A DNA stretch of 64,000 bases from Pseudobacter sp051955275 (GCF_051955275.1 NZ_JBQCGW010000003.1:1-64000), one strand, 5' to 3'. Shown: positions 1-9,209, counted from the stretch's first letter. Program-made: numbers and translations. The notes: generated by a model not told the origin, from the sequence alone.

Positions 1-20
1 ATTAGCTGCTGACAGACCAG

Positions 21-50
21 TAAAAAATGAGCCGGCCCCTCCGGGCCGGC
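21..50 (-). terminator. Rho-independent terminator of the RND efflux operon
   Basis: Perfect 8-bp GC stem (31-38 with 43-50) and a 4-base loop. Read on the minus strand it is followed by a run of six T (22-27). It lies 28 bases past the stop of the outer-membrane factor gene, the last gene of the efflux operon. Confidence 0.85.
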
Positions 51-78
51 TCCGCTCTTACTCAAACAAAAACGAAGA

Positions 79-1512
79 TCATCTCCAACCACCTCCCAGG
101 TCTCTGTACACATTCACCACTGCACTCAACTGCTGTTTCTTCGTTTCTATCAGTTCCAGTTTCGCTTCCAGCGCATCACGCTGCGTCATCAGCACTTCCA
201 GGTAATCTGCCCTCGCATTGCGGAAAAGATCATTGGAGATATCGATGGACTTCGTGAGCGCATCCACCTGTTTTGATTTCAGTGAATAGCTTTTTTCCAG
301 GTTGCTGATATTGGAAAGCTGATTGCTCACTTCCAGGTATGCATTCAGCACCGTTCTTTCATAATTGTAAATCGCCTGCAATTGTTTTGCATTGGCGCTG
401 TTGAACTCTGCCTTCAATGCATTCCTGTTGATCAGTGGCGCCGCCAGATCTCCTGCCAGGTTATACAACAGGCTCTCGGGTGTCTTTAAGAGGTAAGCCG
501 GTTTGAAAGCCTGAAACCCGATACCCGCGGATATTTCAAGGCTAGGGTAGAATTCCGCGCGCGCTACTTTAACATCCAGTTTCGCCGCTTCCAGGTCTAG
601 CTCCGCCTGCTTGATATCAGGCCTGTTAGACAATAACTGGCTCGGCATACCGGAGCTCACCACTGCCGGCACCAATGAGGCGAAATTCACCTGATTTCTG
701 ATGATTGGCTGGGGATATCTTCCCAGCAGGAAGTTCAGGCGGTTCTCCGTTTCTTTGATCTGCTGCAGGATCCCGAACTCCAGGCTCTGGGATTTCAATA
801 CCTCCGCTTCAAATTTCTGCACGGCCAGTTCGGTTGCCCGCGATGCTTCCTTCTGGATCTTCACCACTTCCAACGCATGCTGCTGCAATTCGATATTCTG
901 CTTCACAATGGTCAGTTGATTATCCAGCGACACCAGCTCGTAGTAAGAGTTGGCCACCTCGGCAATCAGGTTGGTGAGCACAAAATTCTTTCCTTCCACT
1001 GTAGAAAGATACCTGTCGATCGCCGCCTTCTTGCTATTACGCAACTTATGCCAGATATCCACTTCCCAGTTGGCATAAAGCCCCACACTGAGGTCCGTCA
1101 ATGGGTCCGGCACTTCCTTGCCCGGCTCAATCTCTGTACTGGCATCGCCCGCCCCCTGGCTGGTATACCTTCCCACTTTCTCCACACCGGCGCCTGCACG
1201 CGCTGCCACGGAAGGCAGCAGCAATCCCTGCTTCACACGAACATCATTTCTCGCGATCTCTATTTCCTGCAAGGTGATGGCCAATTCCTGGTTATTCTTC
1301 AGTGCCGTATCAATCAGCTTCACCAGGTCAGGATCATTGAAATAATTCTTCCAGGGCAATGCGCCTGCATTGCTGGTATCGCTGCCGGTGCCGTAAGATT
1401 CCGGCACCGATCTGTTCTCCGCCCTGGCCGTAACGGCCGGAGCCTTACAGCCGGCGAAGGCAAGGAATAGTCCCAGCAAGGCCCAGCTATATTGTATCCT
1501 GATTTTAAACAT
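79..1512 (-). CDS. TolC-family outer-membrane efflux lipoprotein (RND system)
   Basis: Outer-membrane channel of a tripartite RND efflux pump, NodT/OprM type, about 477 residues, which is usual for the family. The N-terminus is a lipoprotein signal peptide ending AFAGC, so the protein is probably lipid-anchored. Two repeated helical and barrel segments of the OEP family follow. The start is taken at the ATG at 1512; an upstream in-frame TTG would add only three residues. The gene overlaps the end of the pump gene by 8 bases, so the two are translationally linked. Last gene of the adaptor-pump-channel operon. The exported substrate cannot be told from sequence; a multidrug role is the family expectation. 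Confidence 0.93.
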   Translation of the reverse strand: MFKIRIQYSWALLGLFLAFAGCKAPAVTARAENRSVPESYGTGSDTSNAGALPWKNYFNDPDLVKLIDTALKNNQELAITLQEIEIARNDVRVKQGLLLPSVAARAGAGVEKVGRYTSQGAGDASTEIEPGKEVPDPLTDLSVGLYANWEVDIWHKLRNSKKAAIDRYLSTVEGKNFVLTNLIAEVANSYYELVSLDNQLTIVKQNIELQQHALEVVKIQKEASRATELAVQKFEAEVLKSQSLEFGILQQIKETENRLNFLLGRYPQPIIRNQVNFASLVPAVVSSGMPSQLLSNRPDIKQAELDLEAAKLDVKVARAEFYPSLEISAGIGFQAFKPAYLLKTPESLLYNLAGDLAAPLINRNALKAEFNSANAKQLQAIYNYERTVLNAYLEVSNQLSNISNLEKSYSLKSKQVDALTKSIDISNDLFRNARADYLEVLMTQRDALEAKLELIETKKQQLSAVVNVYRDLGGGWR

Positions 1513-4500
1513 TATTATCAATTTCTTCTGTTAAGGGATTTTCTTCTTCCTCGCGCACCAGCTTGCGCCTGGCGGCAATCGTTCCAAAAATGTAATAAAG
1601 CCCCGGAATGATGAGCACGCCAAACACGGTACCGAACAACATACCACCAGCCGCGGCCGTACCGATCGTTCTGTTGCCGATCTTACCCGGGCCTGATGCA
1701 AATACTAACGGTATCAGGCCAGCGATGAATGCAAAGCTGGTCATGAGAATGGGGCGGAACCTGGCTTTGGATCCTTCCATAGCGGCCTGCAATATAGTAG
1801 CTCCCGCACGGTGGCGCTGCGCCGCAAACTCAACGATCAGCACCGCATTCTTGCCCAACAGGCCGATCAGCATTACCATCGCCACCTGCGCGTAGATATT
1901 ATTCTCAAGTCCTGTCAACTTCAGCAACAGGAATGCTCCGAAAATGCCTGCAGGCAATGAAAGGATCACAGATAATGGCAGGATGAAGCTCTCATACTGC
2001 GCGGCCAGGATCAGGTATACGAAACCAAGACAGATCAGGAAGATGTAGACGGCCTGGTTGCCCTGCGCCACCTCATCCTTTGAAATGCCTGCCCAGTCTA
2101 TACCAAAGCCACGTGGCAATGTTTTGGCGGCCACATCATTGATCACTTTAATGGCGGTACCGCTACTATAACCCGGCGCCGCAGACCCGCTGATCTCGGA
2201 AGCATTGTACATATTGTGCCGGGTGATCTCAGACAGTCCATACACTTTTTCCATCTTCATGAAAGCAGAGAAAGGAACCATTTCTTCTTTATCATTCTTT
2301 ACGTATAATTTCAGGATATCCTCCGGCAAAGCCCGGTATTGCGGCGATGCCTGCACTATCACTTTATACTGACGGCCATACTCGATAAAGCTGATCTCGT
2401 AGTTACTACCCACCAGTGTTGACAGGGTATTCATCGCATTCTCGATGCTCACACCTTTCTGTTGTGCAATATCATTGTCCACTTTCAGCATATACTGCGG
2501 AAAGCTGGCGCTGTAGAAACTGAACACGGAGGAGAGCTCAGGTCTTTTTTCCAGTGCCTTCACAAAATCATTACTTACCGCTTCCATTTTCTTGTAATCA
2601 CCAGATCCGGCCTTGTCCAGCAGACGAAGCTCAAAGCCGCCCGCCGCGCCATATCCTGGTACAGCCGGTGGCTGGAAGTATTCGATATTCGCACCGGCGA
2701 TATCCTTTGATTTCTCTTCCAGTTCATGAATGATCTCCTGCACGGAATGCTTGCGCTCCTCCCAGCTCTTCAGGTTGATCAGACAGGTACCGGAGTTGGC
2801 GCCAGTACCTTCCGTCAGGATCTCATACCCCGCCAGTGCAGATACGGATTGAACACCATCCACTGTTTCAGCGATCTTCTGCAGACGTTCAGCGATCTCA
2901 TTCGTTCTTTCAAGAGAAGAGCCCGGAGGCGTTTGAATGATAGCATAGAACATGCCCTGGTCCTCATTCGGTATAAAGCCAGAAGGCACTTTGCCGCTCA
3001 GGAACCAGGTACCGGCACAGAATGCTGCCAGTAGCAGGAAGGTAACAAGCCGCCTGTTGACGATGCTACCCAGCATCTTCATGTACTTATTCTGCGTCCG
3101 ATTGAACTGATTATTGAAACCGCCGATGAATTTATCAACGATGGATTTCTTTTTAGGTTTACCATGGTTGTTCTTCAGGATCATCGCGCACAGGGCAGGC
3201 GTCAGCGTCAGCGCCACTACACCCGAGAGGATGATGGCCGTTGCCATGGTAATGGAGAACTGTCGATAGAACAAACCAACGGGGCCTGACATGAATGCAA
3301 CAGGAATGAACACCGCCGCCATGATGAACGTGATAGCCACAATGGCGCCCGCGATTTCATGCATGGCTTTTTTGGTTGCCTTCAATGGTCCGATATGTTC
3401 TTCTTCCATCTTGGCATGGACAGCTTCTATCACAACTATCGCATCATCCACCACTACACCGATGGCCAGCACAAGCGCAAAGAGCGTGATCAGGTTAAGC
3501 GTGATGCCAAAGAACTGCATGAAGGCAAAAGTTCCTACCAGAGAAACCGGTACCGCCATGGCCGGGATGATGGTGGAGCGCCAGTCGCCCAGGAAGAGGA
3601 ATACTACCAAACCCACCAGTATAAAGGCTTCCACGAGCGTGTGGATCACTTTATCGATACTGGCATCCAGGAATTTCGATACATCATAACTGATCTCGTA
3701 ATCCATTCCTTTGGGGAATGAACTGGCTTTGATCTCCTTCATCTTTTCTTTCACTGCCTTGATCACCTGGCTGGCATTACTGCCGTAGGATTGTTTAAGC
3801 ACGATGGCTGCTGAAGGTTTGCCATTGAGGTTTGAATAGATATCATACATGGAACTTCCGAACTCAACATCCGCCACATCTTTCAAACGCAGCAGTTCTC
3901 CGTTGGGACTTGAGCGCAGCACCACATTTTCATATTGCTCTTTTGTATTGAACCTTCCTGAATATTTCAATACGTATTCAAAGGACTGCGACCGTTTACC
4001 GGAGCTCTCCCCTGTTTTACCGGGAGAAGCTTCAAGGCTCTGGTCACTCAATGACTTCATCACTTCATCGGCAGAGATCTTGTAGGCCAGCATGCGGTCA
4101 GGCTTGAGCCAGATACGCATGGCGTATTCCCGGTTACCCAGGATATCAGCATAACCCACACCATCCACACGTTTCAACTCTGCCAGCAGGTTGATGTCCG
4201 CGAAGTTGAAAAGGAACTTCTGATCGTCATTTTTATCGGTACTGAATACATTGATGTACATGAGCATGTTCGATTCCTCACGGGTGATCTTCACACCTTC
4301 GCGTACTACCAGTGGCGGTAACTTATTCACTACTGACGCCACCCTGTTCTGAACGTTGAGAGATGCCTGATTGGGATCGGTACCCAGATTGAAGATCACC
4401 TGGATGGTGGCTTCACCGTCATTACCTGCATCGGATGTCATGTATTTCATGCCGGGCACACCATTAATGGCACGCTCCAGCGGGATGATCACTGATTTGA

Positions 4501-4672
4501 TCATCAGTTCCCCATTGGCACCAGGATAGGCCGCCGTAACATTCACCTTGGGAGGAGAGATAGACGGGAACTGCGTTACAGGCAATCCGGTAATGGCCAG
4601 AACTCCAAGGAACACGATGATGAGCGATATCACGATAGATAATACCGGCCGCTGTATAAACTTATTAAACAT
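1505..4672 (-). CDS. RND multidrug efflux permease (AcrB/MexB, HAE1 family)
   Basis: Inner-membrane proton-driven pump of 1055 residues, the full family length. The first membrane helix follows the typical MFNKFIQRP start. The proton relay is intact: the paired Asp of helix 4 in GVVVDDAIVVIEA and the Lys of helix 10 in LLGKNAVLIVEF. Two large periplasmic loops, twelve predicted helices and the loop LIPLVFASGPG typical of this clade are present. It should work with the lipoprotein adaptor encoded 21 bases upstream and the channel overlapping downstream. HAE1 pumps export hydrophobic or amphiphilic drugs; heavy-metal pumps of the CusA type lack this helix 4 pattern. Confidence 0.96.
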   Translation of the reverse strand: MFNKFIQRPVLSIVISLIIVFLGVLAITGLPVTQFPSISPPKVNVTAAYPGANGELMIKSVIIPLERAINGVPGMKYMTSDAGNDGEATIQVIFNLGTDPNQASLNVQNRVASVVNKLPPLVVREGVKITREESNMLMYINVFSTDKNDDQKFLFNFADINLLAELKRVDGVGYADILGNREYAMRIWLKPDRMLAYKISADEVMKSLSDQSLEASPGKTGESSGKRSQSFEYVLKYSGRFNTKEQYENVVLRSSPNGELLRLKDVADVEFGSSMYDIYSNLNGKPSAAIVLKQSYGSNASQVIKAVKEKMKEIKASSFPKGMDYEISYDVSKFLDASIDKVIHTLVEAFILVGLVVFLFLGDWRSTIIPAMAVPVSLVGTFAFMQFFGITLNLITLFALVLAIGVVVDDAIVVIEAVHAKMEEEHIGPLKATKKAMHEIAGAIVAITFIMAAVFIPVAFMSGPVGLFYRQFSITMATAIILSGVVALTLTPALCAMILKNNHGKPKKKSIVDKFIGGFNNQFNRTQNKYMKMLGSIVNRRLVTFLLLAAFCAGTWFLSGKVPSGFIPNEDQGMFYAIIQTPPGSSLERTNEIAERLQKIAETVDGVQSVSALAGYEILTEGTGANSGTCLINLKSWEERKHSVQEIIHELEEKSKDIAGANIEYFQPPAVPGYGAAGGFELRLLDKAGSGDYKKMEAVSNDFVKALEKRPELSSVFSFYSASFPQYMLKVDNDIAQQKGVSIENAMNTLSTLVGSNYEISFIEYGRQYKVIVQASPQYRALPEDILKLYVKNDKEEMVPFSAFMKMEKVYGLSEITRHNMYNASEISGSAAPGYSSGTAIKVINDVAAKTLPRGFGIDWAGISKDEVAQGNQAVYIFLICLGFVYLILAAQYESFILPLSVILSLPAGIFGAFLLLKLTGLENNIYAQVAMVMLIGLLGKNAVLIVEFAAQRHRAGATILQAAMEGSKARFRPILMTSFAFIAGLIPLVFASGPGKIGNRTIGTAAAGGMLFGTVFGVLIIPGLYYIFGTIAARRKLVREEEENPLTEEIDNNV

Positions 4673-4693
4673 TGAGCTGCTAATTAGATTGAA

Positions 4694-5779
4694 CTATTCC
4701 GCTTTTAATTTCAGGTGTGTTATCACTTCGTGTGGGTCTTCAGTTTCGAAAACGATCTTATCATCTTCCTTCACTTTCTGAACGCCTTCGAGCAGGATCT
4801 TTTCACCATCGGCCAAACCATCGGTCACCACATAGAGATCGGGCATTTCTGCACCAATAGTGATGAGCCTGGATTTCACCGCATTGTTCTTATCGATCAC
4901 ATACACATACTTCTTGTCCTGGATCTCGTAGGTAGCTTTTTGCGGAATGATGAGTGCATTCTTGAGTGGCATCACCATCATTACTTTACCTGTTTCGCCA
5001 TTTTTGAGAAGTTTGTCGGGGTTCGGGAACCTGGCCCTGAAAGCGATATTGCCGGTTTCGTTATCAAACTCACCTTCTATTACTTCTACCTTTCCGGGGA
5101 AGGGCAATATTTTGCTGTTGGCCAGCAGAAGGTTCACCTGTGTGGTGGCGCGGTTCTTTGCGTTGGTCTGGTATTCCAGGTACTCCGGCTCGGAAACGTT
5201 GAAATAAGCAAACATCTGCGCATTGTCTGAAAGGCTTGTCAGCAGTTCTCCTTCGTCAATAAGGCTTCCCAGTTTTTTAGGGAGGCGGTCGATAATGCCA
5301 TCGAAAGGAGCTTTGATTTCCGTGAAGGAAAGATGCAGTTTGGCAAGCGCCATCTCAGCTTTAGCCTGATCGTATTTGGCTTGCGCTACTGCCTGTTCGT
5401 TTTTTGAGACGATGTTCTTTTCTACCAGTGCTTTTGCATTCTGCAATTCTATCTCCGCGGCTTTTGCTTCGGCCTCTGCTTTCAGCAGTTCGGCTTCATA
5501 GAGCTTGGGCATGATGCGGAACAGCAGTTGCCCGGCTTTTACAAACTGACCTTCGTCTACATAAATGTCTTGCAGGAAACCCTTTTCCTGGGCCCTGATC
5601 TCGATGTTTCTCACGGAACGAATCTGTGATACATACTCTTTGGTAAAGGAGGTATCGATCCTTACCGGCGTGGTAACGATGAACCTGTTGGCTTCTTCTT
5701 TTTCTTCTGCTTTGGTTTCACAGCCTGTACTGCCATACAGCAGGCCAAGCAAACCAGCGAATACAATGATCTTGTTCAT
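4694..5779 (-). CDS. RND efflux periplasmic adaptor (membrane fusion protein)
   Basis: Adaptor linking the pump to the outer-membrane channel, 361 residues. A lipoprotein signal peptide ends STGC. The order is as expected: a biotinyl-lipoyl half domain, a long alanine- and lysine-rich helical hairpin (roughly residues 95-150), the second lipoyl half with IKAPFDGIIDR, a beta-barrel domain, and a membrane-proximal domain. First gene of the operon. No TetR or other regulator is adjacent, so control is not evident. The 123-base upstream gap has no clear TAnnTTTG promoter. Confidence 0.95.
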   Translation of the reverse strand: MNKIIVFAGLLGLLYGSTGCETKAEEKEEANRFIVTTPVRIDTSFTKEYVSQIRSVRNIEIRAQEKGFLQDIYVDEGQFVKAGQLLFRIMPKLYEAELLKAEAEAKAAEIELQNAKALVEKNIVSKNEQAVAQAKYDQAKAEMALAKLHLSFTEIKAPFDGIIDRLPKKLGSLIDEGELLTSLSDNAQMFAYFNVSEPEYLEYQTNAKNRATTQVNLLLANSKILPFPGKVEVIEGEFDNETGNIAFRARFPNPDKLLKNGETGKVMMVMPLKNALIIPQKATYEIQDKKYVYVIDKNNAVKSRLITIGAEMPDLYVVTDGLADGEKILLEGVQKVKEDDKIVFETEDPHEVITHLKLKAE

Positions 5780-5902
5780 GAGATAAAATGAAATTGAGCG
5801 GTGAATATCCTGGGGTTAAAGGATAAGACAACATCAGCATGCGCCCGCACCGGAGTGAAAGCGTACTTCAGTTATCTGAAATAATTAAAATGTTTAAATG
5901 GA

Positions 5903-6283
5903 TCAGATACGCAGGGTCCGTTGCGTGATATACTTACAACTGAGATAACTGCGAACCGGTAATTGATCCAGAAAGCAACCGTAGAGGGAGTTCAGATAGA
6001 AGACATCAGAATAGAAAGGGATATCTCTGGTCAGTAATTTATAACGTCTGGCAAATTCTTCGTGGCTATTTTCTTCAGGCTCTTCCACATCTACAAAAAC
6101 TGTATGTTCCTGATCACTGAATTTATTGACTGAAGGTTGATCGAAAGGTTTAGCCCGTTGTGACTTCTTCATTTCCTGCGCAGCCAGGTAGCAGGTGGTA
6201 TGCACCAGCTTGCCATCCTGCAATTGGTCGAACCCGCGGATCAGCAGGGCCAAAAGAATTATGAAGAATAATGCGCCTTTCAT
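5903..6283 (-). CDS. Hypothetical small exported or membrane-anchored protein
   Basis: Not recognised. The frame is open further upstream, but the start is set at the ATG at 6283 because it begins a clean signal or anchor sequence, MKGALFFIILLALLIRG. The remaining about 105 residues are hydrophilic and charged, with a short stretch rich in Glu and Asp and three cysteines (HTTCYLAAQ, YGCFLDQ, SCKY). It is on the same strand as the efflux operon and 123 bases upstream of it, so a link is possible but unproven. Small Bacteroidota proteins with a signal and a few Cys often sit next to transport genes. Confidence 0.55.
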   Translation of the reverse strand: MKGALFFIILLALLIRGFDQLQDGKLVHTTCYLAAQEMKKSQRAKPFDQPSVNKFSDQEHTVFVDVEEPEENSHEEFARRYKLLTRDIPFYSDVFYLNSLYGCFLDQLPVRSYLSCKYITQRTLRI

Positions 6284-6462
6284 TGAGATTTCAGAACATA
6301 AATGTTCAGCTTCACAAAATTCAGAACTTTCTATGTTAAATTGCAGCCCTTGCATTTATCTTATGGTTAATAAGCCGTTAAGGGCCTTTAACCTCATGAT
6401 ACCTAACATAATGAAACGCCCCCTATCCTTATCCTGAACGCCCGCAAAAGCAGTCTTATTAT

Positions 6463-6990
6463 ATGAGAAAACTAGTTGTATACATCGCCAGCAGCGTAGA
6501 CGGTTATATCGCGCAACCCAATGACGACTTATCATTCCTGAAACGGGTGGAAAAAGAAGGGGAAGATTATGGTTATGCAGCATTCATCCAAACCATCGAC
6601 ACCATCATCCTGGGCAGGACCACCTACGATTGGGTCACGAAAAACGTTCCCGGGCACTACGGGAAAAAAAGAACGTTCGTTATTACACACCAGGAAAAAC
6701 CTGCGGAAGGAAATGTGACGTTCCATTCAGGCTCACTCAAAGAATTGGTGGAAAGTCTCAAAAATGAAGATTCAGAAAAGAACATCTTCTGCGATGGCGG
6801 CGCCAGCATCGTTAACCAGTTATTGCAACACGATCTCGTAGATGAGCTCACCCTCTCCCTTATCCCTGTTCTGCTGGGAGATGGAGTAAGATTGTTCCCC
6901 GATAGCAGACCTGAACAGGTACTTCAACTTGAGAGTGCAAAATCATTCGAAACAGGTCTTGTACAGATCCATTATAAACGCAGCAGGTAA
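6463..6990 (+). CDS. Dihydrofolate reductase family protein (RibD C-terminal fold)
   Basis: A 175-residue member of the RibD_C/DHFR-like family. The N-terminal strand RKLVVYIASSVDGYIA, the cofactor-side motif ILGRTTYDW and the C-terminal FCDGGASIVNQLL with LIPVLLGDGVRLF are all standard for this group (YyaP/YwjB type). These proteins bind NADPH-like cofactors, but their substrate is mostly unknown and they are not the main folate DHFR. It is monocistronic, divergent from the small gene at 6283 and convergent with the LRR gene, with a terminator after it. A second, more distant paralogue lies at 22332-22916. Confidence 0.88.
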   Translation: MRKLVVYIASSVDGYIAQPNDDLSFLKRVEKEGEDYGYAAFIQTIDTIILGRTTYDWVTKNVPGHYGKKRTFVITHQEKPAEGNVTFHSGSLKELVESLKNEDSEKNIFCDGGASIVNQLLQHDLVDELTLSLIPVLLGDGVRLFPDSRPEQVLQLESAKSFETGLVQIHYKRSR

Positions 6991-7006
6991 TCAATCTTCA
7001 ACTTCT

Positions 7007-7043
7007 AAAAAAAACCGCAGCCGGAATCACCCCCGGACTGCGG
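7007..7043 (-). terminator. Terminator for the LRR gene cluster (minus strand)
   Basis: Stem with arms 7015-7024 and 7033-7043 (CCGCAGCCGG pairing with CCGGaCTGCGG, one bulged A). On the minus strand it is followed by a run of eight T (plus-strand A run 7007-7014). It sits between convergent genes and reads for the gene ending at 7094. Confidence 0.75.
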
Positions 7044-7053
7044 AACCAGAATA

Positions 7054-7086
7054 GGGGTCTGTTACCTGAAACAGACCCCCGATTTT
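7054..7086 (+). terminator. Terminator for the DHFR-like gene (plus strand)
   Basis: Perfect 10-bp stem GGGGTCTGTT/AACAGACCCC (7054-7063 with 7070-7079) and a 6-base loop, followed by CGATTTTT. It is oriented for the gene ending at 6990 and lies next to the oppositely oriented terminator at 7007-7043. Confidence 0.8.
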
Positions 7087-7093
7087 TCTAAAC

Positions 7094-7783
7094 TCACCAG
7101 TCACATTTCCTGAGCTTGACTGTGCCGCTGAAATTGATGAACAGTAAATTGCAACCCAGAAAATTGCAATATTCCAGTTCGGTCAATCCACGGATATCAA
7201 CCGTAACTTTGATCGGATTATTCTCCAGGTTAAGCAGCTTCAGCTTCGCCGCCCCCCGCACTACCGCCTTCTCGATATTATTGTCTTGTATTTCCAGTTC
7301 TTCCAGCTCCTTCAATGCACTCACATCCAGTTTGCCGATTTTATTTTTCATCAACTTCACTTTCTTCAATGCCGTGAGACCGGAGATATCTAGGTTTGCA
7401 AGCAGGTAGTTGTTTTCAACGAACAGCTCTTCCAGTTTGGTAAGCCCGGCAATATTTAGATTGGTAATCCTGTTATTACCGGCATAGAGCATGCGCAGTT
7501 TCTTGCATTTGGACAGGTCCAGTGATTGTAATTTATTATTGTAACAACCAAACTCTTCCAGGTTGGTAAAACTGTTGATCCCTTCCAGGTTAACGATGCC
7601 AAGGTCATTCACATAAAGCTGTGTTACTTTTTGTGCTTCTGAAACCTGGATCTGGTTGTCATCATTGGTATCGATTCCCAGAGCTATCAGTCTTTGCTTG
7701 AAATTATGATCCGGGATCCTCACCACCTGTGCAGTGGCGATTATCTGCATCAACAGGACAGAAACGGTCAGTATTATTTTCAT
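7094..7783 (-). CDS. Secreted leucine-rich repeat protein with EF-hand-like loop
   Basis: A 229-residue protein with a signal peptide ending near TAQV. After it comes a Ca-binding-like loop, IDTNDDNQIQVSEAQ, a pattern common at the head of Bacteroidota LRR proteins. About seven LRR units of 20-22 residues follow, with repeated LxxLxxLxxxxNx(L/I) spacing such as LEELFVENNYL and LEELEIQDNN. No enzyme domain and no type 9 sorting tail are visible. A role in binding protein or surface ligands is inferred only. It is the last gene of a four-gene minus-strand group starting at 8990, 17 bases after the preceding gene. Confidence 0.85.
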   Translation of the reverse strand: MKIILTVSVLLMQIIATAQVVRIPDHNFKQRLIALGIDTNDDNQIQVSEAQKVTQLYVNDLGIVNLEGINSFTNLEEFGCYNNKLQSLDLSKCKKLRMLYAGNNRITNLNIAGLTKLEELFVENNYLLANLDISGLTALKKVKLMKNKIGKLDVSALKELEELEIQDNNIEKAVVRGAAKLKLLNLENNPIKVTVDIRGLTELEYCNFLGCNLLFINFSGTVKLRKCDW

Positions 7784-7800
7784 GGGTTGACTGTTGATCG

Positions 7801-8331
7801 TTAGAAGATATGTTTAAGTTTTACATTGAGCGACTCTCCGTCTTTTGTAATCTCCACAATTGCTTCCACGTCTTTGGCAGTGGCCCCTGATGGGAAATGC
7901 ACCATGGATTCGAGGTAGTACTTGCCGGGGCGCAGCCCTTTGAATACGAAGTCGCCTGTGTTTGAGTACACTTTCGATTCAATCCGGTAACACCAGGCAA
8001 GCGAAGAGATGGCTGCCACTTTCTTCCCGGGCTTGTTCTTTTTCTTAAGCTGAGTATATTCTTCCATATACTCAGTAAGCGGCAGCAGGGTAACTACAAT
8101 ACCCAGGCGCGCATAAATGGTTTCGCCTACCTTGATCCCGAGGGGCGTTCTGTCTTCATAATAGGCAACGCCTTTGATCTCAGCGGTACCATCGTTCAGC
8201 ATTTCCGTTGCCTGCCTGATATTGAATTCCTTTTTCGGAAACATATACTCAAGTGGCTTCTGTGCGATGACTTTTTCAGTACCCCAGGCGATCAGCAGGA
8301 CTAAGAAAAGGTGCTTCTTTAATAACAACAT
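7801..8331 (-). CDS. Secreted hypothetical protein with a carboxypeptidase-regulatory-like fold
   Basis: 176 residues with a signal peptide ending VIAQK. The C-terminal half has the beta-sandwich signature of carboxypeptidase-regulatory or SpaA-like domains: GDFVFKGLRPGKYYLESMVHF, ending in a run of charged strands. The upstream part, IKGVAYYEDRTPLGIKVGETIYARLG, also reads as beta-strands of such a domain. No catalytic motif is seen. It is followed 17 bases later by the LRR gene and preceded by the DoxX gene with a 1-base gap, so it belongs to the same operon. Function unknown. Confidence 0.7.
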   Translation of the reverse strand: MLLLKKHLFLVLLIAWGTEKVIAQKPLEYMFPKKEFNIRQATEMLNDGTAEIKGVAYYEDRTPLGIKVGETIYARLGIVVTLLPLTEYMEEYTQLKKKNKPGKKVAAISSLAWCYRIESKVYSNTGDFVFKGLRPGKYYLESMVHFPSGATAKDVEAIVEITKDGESLNVKLKHIF

Positions 8332-8332
8332 G

Positions 8333-8761
8333 TCAGTCAGTTTTTATGTATTTGTTGAGAATAACTCCATGGTCCTGTTCGCTTGCTGCTACTACCAGCA
8401 ATGCAATGATGAGAACAAAGCTATATTCGCAACCACCGCTGCCATGCTCTCCTGTAAACCATCCTCTCTGCGCATGGATCAGCAGAATACCTGCCAGTAA
8501 TAATATGATGAAACCCGCTGCCATCAGTCGTTTGCAATAACCAAGGGCGAGAGCGGCTCCTCCTCCCAGCTCAAATACCGTAATGGCCCAAACGATCGCC
8601 TTTCCATAAACCAGTCCTTTATTGTTGAGGTAACCGGCAAACTGGTCTATTGAACCGGGAAGCAATATCCTTACCACCGCATGAGCCAGAAAGATGGCAG
8701 CCACACTGATCCGCAATATCAGCAGACGCTGTTTCAACGTGAGGAAAGGAAATCGTTTCAT
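8333..8761 (-). CDS. DoxX-family membrane protein
   Basis: A 142-residue four-helix membrane protein of the DoxX family. Typical features are helix 1 ILRISVAAIFLAHAVVRIL, then GSIDQFAGYLNNKGL, the small-residue-rich helix FELGGGAALALGY and two further helices. DoxX proteins are linked to quinone or thiosulfate redox steps in some organisms, but most bacterial members have no defined substrate. The ATG at 8761 is chosen because upstream codons give a polar, unconserved extension that would run into the preceding gene. The stop is separated by one base from the start of the next gene. Confidence 0.85.
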   Translation of the reverse strand: MKRFPFLTLKQRLLILRISVAAIFLAHAVVRILLPGSIDQFAGYLNNKGLVYGKAIVWAITVFELGGGAALALGYCKRLMAAGFIILLLAGILLIHAQRGWFTGEHGSGGCEYSFVLIIALLVVAASEQDHGVILNKYIKTD

Positions 8762-8789
8762 AACTGTAGTTTGAATGGTTACAGAATAT

Positions 8790-8990
8790 CTATATATCCG
8801 GCACGAGGATCCGGGCAAGCACGGCGCCGGACCTGGGTTCCGGATATTTTGATCCAACTGGTTCCTTTTTTGCTTCCGGTGTTTTGAATATGACAGCCTG
8901 CATGCCTGAAGGTTCCAGGTTACCGGAACTGATTGCGGGTTGTACTGCCAGCATCAAGATCAAAAAAAGGAATGGGCTAAATTTCTTCAT
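8790..8990 (-). CDS. Small secreted hypothetical protein (66 residues)
   Basis: Begins with a clear signal peptide, MKKFSPFLFLILMLAVQP, and leaves a short mature peptide of about 45 residues with several Pro, Lys and Glu. No known domain. It is the first gene of the four-gene minus-strand group, 28 bases before the DoxX gene, and a good Bacteroidota promoter lies just upstream. That context and the clean signal peptide support a real gene. The function is not known. Confidence 0.6.
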   Translation of the reverse strand: MKKFSPFLFLILMLAVQPAISSGNLEPSGMQAVIFKTPEAKKEPVGSKYPEPRSGAVLARILVPDI

Positions 8991-9020
8991 GGCTTTTGAT
9001 TTGGGCTTTAGGATGCAACT

Positions 9021-9049
9021 CAAAACTATAAAGCATTCAACTGGCCAAA
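9021..9049 (-). promoter_or_regulatory. Bacteroidota-type promoter for the 8990-7094 gene group
   Basis: On the minus strand a -33-like TTTG (9046-9049) is followed after 17 bases by TAGTTTTG (9021-9028), a full match to the -7 consensus TAnnTTTG. Transcription would begin near 9014, about 24 bases before the ATG at 8990. Confidence 0.6.
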
Positions 9050-9122
9050 TGAGCTGTACAAACAGCCTTCCGAAGCTTCTGTTGATACTTTCCGGTTGCT
9101 GGTCATTTTTATTCAGCATTCG

Positions 9123-9154
9123 TTGGCAGTTAGCATACCGCTATGATAGTTTTT
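9123..9154 (+). promoter_or_regulatory. Possible promoter for the LytS/LytTR operon
   Basis: TTG at 9123-9125, 21 bases, then TAGTTTTT at 9147-9154, one mismatch from TAnnTTTG. It lies 55 bases before the chosen kinase start and faces the divergent promoter at 9021-9049. Confidence 0.35.
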
Positions 9155-9209
9155 ATGCCGTTCACGGAGCTATTTGGGCAGAACTGCTGTTTTGCCGATT
9201 TTTGAGGCC

